A stretch of 18,125 bases of DNA from Pseudomonadota bacterium (GTDB lineage: Bacteria > Pseudomonadota > Gammaproteobacteria > Woeseiales > Woeseiaceae). Each line of letters starts with the position of its first letter. Positions within the stretch are counted from its first letter, which is position 1. Below the pieces are notes generated by a model. That model saw only the letters and a program-made list of their open reading frames with translations. It was not told where the DNA came from and searched no databases. Of the stretch, positions 14,665 through 18,125 are shown piece by piece. The stretch lies in assembly GCA_027295475.1 (NCBI GenBank), contig JAPUKV010000120.1:1-18125 (forward strand), read 5' to 3'. A program made the position numbers and the translations under genes.

Positions 14665-15963
14665 TCACATATTGGCAATCATTGCATTGGCAAATTCGCT
14701 GCACTTCACTTTGGTTGCACCTTCCATCTGTCGCGCGAAGTCATAGGTCACCGTCTTCTGCCCGATTGTCGTACCCATAGACTCGATGATGATGTCGGCT
14801 GCTTCGGTCCAGCCCATGTATCTCAGCATCATCTCGCCGGACAGCGTCAGCGATCCGGGATTGACCATATCGAGATCGGCATATTTTGGCGCGGTACCAT
14901 GAGTGGCTTCGAACACTGCGTGCCCGGTGGCATAATTGATGTTGCCGCCAGGGGCAATGCCTATGCCACCAACCTGAGCGGCGAGTGCGTCCGAGAGGTA
15001 ATCACCGTTCAGATTCATCGTTGCAATAACGTCGAATTCCTTCGGCCGCGTCAGGACCTGCTGCAGCGTGATGTCCGCAATGGCATCTTTGACGAGAATC
15101 TTGCCGGCATCGAGCGCTGCTTTCTGTTCGGCATTGGCAGCTTCAGCGCCGTCTGCGGCGCTGGTACGTTCCCACTGGTCCCAGGTATAGGTGTGCTCGC
15201 TGTATTCTCGTTCCGCGAGTTCGTATCCCCAGTTGCGGAACGCACCCTCGGTAAATTTCATGATATTGCCCTTGTGAACCAAGGTCAGGGACTTTCGCTT
15301 GTTGGCGATGGCATAGTCGAGTGCAGCGCGTACGAGTCGCTCGGTCCCTTCTTGTGAGACAGCCTTTAATCCGATGCCGGAGCTGTCCGGGAAGCGGATC
15401 TTGTCGAACTCGTTGGGGAAGTTTTCTTTGAAAATCTTGAGAAATTTCTTGTTGGCGTCAGTACCGCGTTCGAATTCAATACCGACGTAAATATCTTCCG
15501 TGTTTTCGCGGAATATCACCATGTTGACACTGCCCGGGTCACGAACCGGCGAAGGGACACCTTCAAACCAGCGCACGGGTCGCAGGCAGACGTACAGGTC
15601 GAGCAGCTGTCGCAATGCGACATTCAACGAGCGAATGCCGCCGCCAATCGGCGTTGTCAGCGGGCCCTTGATCGAGACAATGTATTCGCGGCAGGCGTCG
15701 ACAGTCTCATCCGGCAACCAGCTGTTATACAGATCATTGGCTTTCTGGCCGGCAAATATTTCCATCCAGTGAATCTTCCTCTTGCGGCCATAGGCTTTCT
15801 TGACCGCAGCGTCGAGAATTCTGACGGTAGCCCGCCATAAGTCCGGTCCGGTGCCGTCTCCCTCTATGAACGGGATGATCGGATTGTCCGGCACCAGCAG
15901 CTTGCCGTTTTCAATTGTTATGCGGGCGCCGCCCTGAGGTGGCGCCGGTGTAACGTCAGGCAT
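14665..15963 (-). CDS. icd: Isocitrate dehydrogenase, NADP-dependent
   Basis: Icd oxidatively decarboxylates isocitrate to 2-oxoglutarate in the TCA cycle, producing NADPH. At 432 residues it is slightly longer than the E. coli enzyme (416). The AceK target serine is S112 in [13 protein letters not shown]. The substrate-binding arginines follow in LRPVR and FREN. The NADP-specific pair is K360-Y361 in [17 protein letters not shown], and the metal aspartates lie in the [16 protein letters not shown] region. An Ala/Glu-rich stretch (about 268-288) replaces the corresponding E. coli loop. The ATG has GGAG 5 bases upstream and a perfect TATAAT box on the minus strand at 16007-16012. aceK follows in the same direction, so both are probably on one transcript. 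Confidence 0.96.
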   Translation of the reverse strand: MPDVTPAPPQGGARITIENGKLLVPDNPIIPFIEGDGTGPDLWRATVRILDAAVKKAYGRKRKIHWMEIFAGQKANDLYNSWLPDETVDACREYIVSIKGPLTTPIGGGIRSLNVALRQLLDLYVCLRPVRWFEGVPSPVRDPGSVNMVIFRENTEDIYVGIEFERGTDANKKFLKIFKENFPNEFDKIRFPDSSGIGLKAVSQEGTERLVRAALDYAIANKRKSLTLVHKGNIMKFTEGAFRNWGYELAEREYSEHTYTWDQWERTSAADGAEAANAEQKAALDAGKILVKDAIADITLQQVLTRPKEFDVIATMNLNGDYLSDALAAQVGGIGIAPGGNINYATGHAVFEATHGTAPKYADLDMVNPGSLTLSGEMMLRYMGWTEAADIIIESMGTTIGQKTVTYDFARQMEGATKVKCSEFANAMIANM

Positions 15964-16006
15964 TATCGCTCCATTCTATGTATAGGTTTTGAGACAAGGA
16001 TCGGCC

Positions 16007-16033
16007 ATTATAGTCGCTCGCGAATTGATTCGC
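16007..16033. promoter_or_regulatory. Overlapping divergent -10 boxes and palindromic operator candidate
   Basis: In the 90-base spacer between icd and the patatin gene, ATTATAGT contains TATAAT for the minus strand (16007-16012) and TATAGT for the plus strand (16009-16014). Starts from these would give leaders of roughly 30-40 bases on both sides. Right beside them is the perfect palindrome GCGAATTGATTCGC (16020-16033), well placed as an operator acting on both promoters. No good -35 is visible for either, so an activator or non-housekeeping sigma factor is possible. Confidence 0.5.
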
Positions 16034-16053
16034 CCGATTGGTAAGAGTTGGTC

Positions 16054-18125
16054 ATGAAAAAGCAATTGCTGCTGTTGGTTAATTCAATCAGCGTTCTGCT
16101 CATTGCCGTGTTTCTGAATGCCGCGGCGAAGGCATCCGACGCTCCACCTGGACCTGGACAGGATCGACCAAGAATCGGTCTTGTACTCGGCGGCGGCGGC
16201 GCCCGAGGGGCCGCACATATCGGCGTGCTGCGTGAACTGGAGAATTTGCGGGTGCCAATCCATGCGATTGCCGGCACCAGCATGGGAGCCATCATTGGCG
16301 GCCTTTACGCGTCCGGCATGACACCGGCCGAACTCGAGGAGCTTATCGCTTCGGTCGACTGGAAGGACTCGTTTCAGGACACCACGAGTCGCGAGCATAT
16401 GTTGTTTCGCCGAAAACAGGATGACGAAGCCTTTCCTATCCGCTTCGAAATGGGGCTCCGCGATGGCCACCTCGTGTTACCGAAAGGCCTGATTTCCGGT
16501 CAGAAACTGGCGTGGATATTGAGAGAGCAGACCTTACACGTTTCCGATGTCAGCGATTTCGACGAACTGCCCACCCCATTTCGTGCTGTGGCCGCGGATA
16601 TCGAGACCGGTGAGGCACATGTCATTTCACAAGGAGACCTTGTACTTGCGATGCGGGCCAGTATGTCCGCACCCGGCATCTTTTCCCCGGTGCATGTCGA
16701 CGGGCGCAAACTCGTGGATGGGGGCCTGACCGGCAACCTCCCGGTCGACGCAATACGTGACATGGACGTCGACATCATCATCGCAGTTGACGTCGAGTTT
16801 CCCTTGTACAAGCCGGATCAACTCGAATCGGCGCTCGCCATTACGGGTCAGATGCTGACGATCCTGATTCGCAAGGAAACGCAACGGCAAATCGAAAATC
16901 TGGCCGAATCCGACATACTGATACGCCCGGATCTCGGAGACTTCGGTTCGACCGAATTCGAAAACATTACCGAGACGGTCGAACCAGGTGCAGCAGCGAC
17001 TATCGCTCAAACGGATCGACTCAGTGAGCTGTCGCTCGACTTCGAGTCCTATGCCGCATTCCAGGCCGCCCGGTCCAGGGACTATCGCCAGCCGGAACGG
17101 CTTGCATTCGTACGGATCCGGGACGATGGACCACTTTCACAAGAATTTCTTGAATCGCATCTTGAAGCGAAAGCCGGCGACGAGATCAATCCGGAGAACT
17201 TCGCAGACGATGCGAGCCGCTTATATGGACTTGGCCTGTACGAACTTGTTGGCTACAAGCTGGTCTCGGAAGGCGGCGAAACCGGCGTCGAATTCGAGAC
17301 AGTGCCGAAAAGCTGGGGCCCGGACATCGTGCAATTCGGCATATCATTCGAGGACAATTTCGAGGGGTCGACCGCTTTCAATGTGTCAGCCAGACTCACC
17401 AAGACCGGTCTGAATTCCTACGGTGCGGAATGGCGTACCGACGCCCAGCTCGGTACCGACCCTTTCCTGTTCACGGAGTTCTATCAGCCTGTCAGTGCCG
17501 ATTCGCGGTTTTTCCTCGCGCCAAGAGCCCTTCTGGAACAACGTAATTTTAATGCGTTTACAAGCAACGACGCCGTCGCGAGATTCCGGGTCAGCGAGGC
17601 GGAAATCGGCCTGGACGCCGGGTTCGAACTCGGCCGCTGGGGCGAGCTTCGTTTCGGCGTGCAACGAGGAACTGGCGAAGCGATAGTGAAAGTCGGGGAT
17701 CCGTCCTTGCCCAACTTCGATTTCGATACGGGTGGCCTGTTTGCACGATTCAGGGTTGACACTCTGGATGATGCACAAATCCCCCTGCACGGAACGCGCA
17801 TCGACCTGATATGGAACGGCTCACGTACGGGTCTCGGCGCCGACGGAAACTTTGATTCGATTGAGACTGAGCTGGCGACAGTGCGTACCGCCGGTCGGAA
17901 TACATTTTCGTTCGGCCTTAACTATGCGACGTCACTCGATTCAGATGTCACGATTCAGAATTTCTTTCCTCTGGGAGGCTTTCTCAGATTATCGGGTTTC
18001 GAGCGGGGAGCAATCAGTGGGCCGCATGCAGGGGTCGCACGACTCGTCTATTACCGGCGATCGGGAGACACCGGCAGTCTGCTGGAAATGCCCCTGTACT
18101 TCGGAGCCTCGATCGAGGCCGGCAA
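16054..18125 (+). CDS. Patatin-like phospholipase with POTRA and outer-membrane barrel (PlpD type), partial
   Basis: The frame runs from ATG 16054 to the window edge, giving 690 codons with no stop; the C-terminus is missing. A signal peptide (MKKQ, hydrophobic core, cleavage near AKA at 25-27) is followed by a patatin domain. Its oxyanion loop is GGGGARG at 46-52, the serine nucleophile S76 is in GTSMG, and the catalytic aspartate D222 is in DGG. A POTRA-like segment (about 346-417, LAFVRIRDDGPLSQEFLE...) leads into alternating beta strands typical of an Omp85-type barrel (from about 424). This layout matches type Vd autotransporters such as Pseudomonas PlpD, in which the barrel exports the lipase, or periplasm-facing RssA/PNPLA relatives. 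Phospholipase A activity is expected from the intact dyad. It is divergent from icd. The barrel should need some 40-60 more residues beyond the edge. Confidence 0.9.
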   Translation, partial: MKKQLLLLVNSISVLLIAVFLNAAAKASDAPPGPGQDRPRIGLVLGGGGARGAAHIGVLRELENLRVPIHAIAGTSMGAIIGGLYASGMTPAELEELIASVDWKDSFQDTTSREHMLFRRKQDDEAFPIRFEMGLRDGHLVLPKGLISGQKLAWILREQTLHVSDVSDFDELPTPFRAVAADIETGEAHVISQGDLVLAMRASMSAPGIFSPVHVDGRKLVDGGLTGNLPVDAIRDMDVDIIIAVDVEFPLYKPDQLESALAITGQMLTILIRKETQRQIENLAESDILIRPDLGDFGSTEFENITETVEPGAAATIAQTDRLSELSLDFESYAAFQAARSRDYRQPERLAFVRIRDDGPLSQEFLESHLEAKAGDEINPENFADDASRLYGLGLYELVGYKLVSEGGETGVEFETVPKSWGPDIVQFGISFEDNFEGSTAFNVSARLTKTGLNSYGAEWRTDAQLGTDPFLFTEFYQPVSADSRFFLAPRALLEQRNFNAFTSNDAVARFRVSEAEIGLDAGFELGRWGELRFGVQRGTGEAIVKVGDPSLPNFDFDTGGLFARFRVDTLDDAQIPLHGTRIDLIWNGSRTGLGADGNFDSIETELATVRTAGRNTFSFGLNYATSLDSDVTIQNFFPLGGFLRLSGFERGAISGPHAGVARLVYYRRSGDTGSLLEMPLYFGASIEAG

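Noticed and set aside
13536..15357. Two long plus-strand frames (13536-14396 and 14569-15357)
   Set aside because: Both are antisense to aceK and icd, whose reading frames are unmistakable, and neither resembles a known protein.

Overview
This window is a chromosomal stretch of a Gram-negative bacterium, most likely a marine or environmental gammaproteobacterium of no well-studied genus. This is an inference from several signs: OmpA-like and patatin/beta-barrel envelope proteins with signal peptides, an E. coli-type NADP isocitrate dehydrogenase followed by its AceK kinase/phosphatase, AHAS subunits in the gammaproteobacterial size range, a REP-like palindromic repeat carrying a GTAG head, and moderate-to-high GC. 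Nothing in it looks like a phage, plasmid, insertion sequence or CRISPR array, and I see no tRNA or rRNA. There is no gene-free stretch above 300 bases.

Layout. (1) 75-800 (+): an exported glycine-zipper/OmpA-domain protein that resembles the OmpA component of proteobacterial sortase systems, closed by a strong terminator. (2) 933-2239 (+): pterin-4a-carbinolamine dehydratase overlapping a single-domain threonine/serine dehydratase. (3) 2274-5492 (-): four genes on one strand, in transcription order a GFA-family zinc protein, a lipoprotein-type SAM methyltransferase, a DUF900-like alpha/beta hydrolase and an orphan ParA ATPase. (4) 5621-5929 (-): a small cysteine-rich protein of unknown function. 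(5) 6174-8024 (-) and 8179-8700 (+): the large and small subunits of acetolactate synthase, transcribed divergently from a 154-base spacer that holds a nested inverted repeat. (6) 8711-12726 (+): proB, proA and glpD, packed tightly behind the AHAS small subunit. (7) 12725-12858: a three-unit REP/BIME-like repeat between convergent glpD and aceK. (8) 12879-15963 (-): icd followed directly by aceK. (9) 16054-18125 (+): the first 690 codons of a patatin-POTRA-barrel phospholipase, cut by the window edge and divergent from icd.

How the genes fit together. The dehydratase can make 2-oxobutanoate from threonine, and AHAS condenses that with pyruvate towards isoleucine, or two pyruvates towards valine and leucine. 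ProB and ProA carry out the first two steps of proline synthesis from glutamate. GlpD feeds glycerol 3-phosphate electrons into the respiratory chain. AceK switches Icd off by phosphorylating a serine that is conserved in the Icd encoded next to it, which diverts carbon to the glyoxylate bypass; the bypass enzymes themselves are not in this window. Most of the region is ordinary housekeeping metabolism. The unusual points are gene arrangement, the repeat, and the poorly characterised minus-strand cluster. I found no convincing new multi-gene system.
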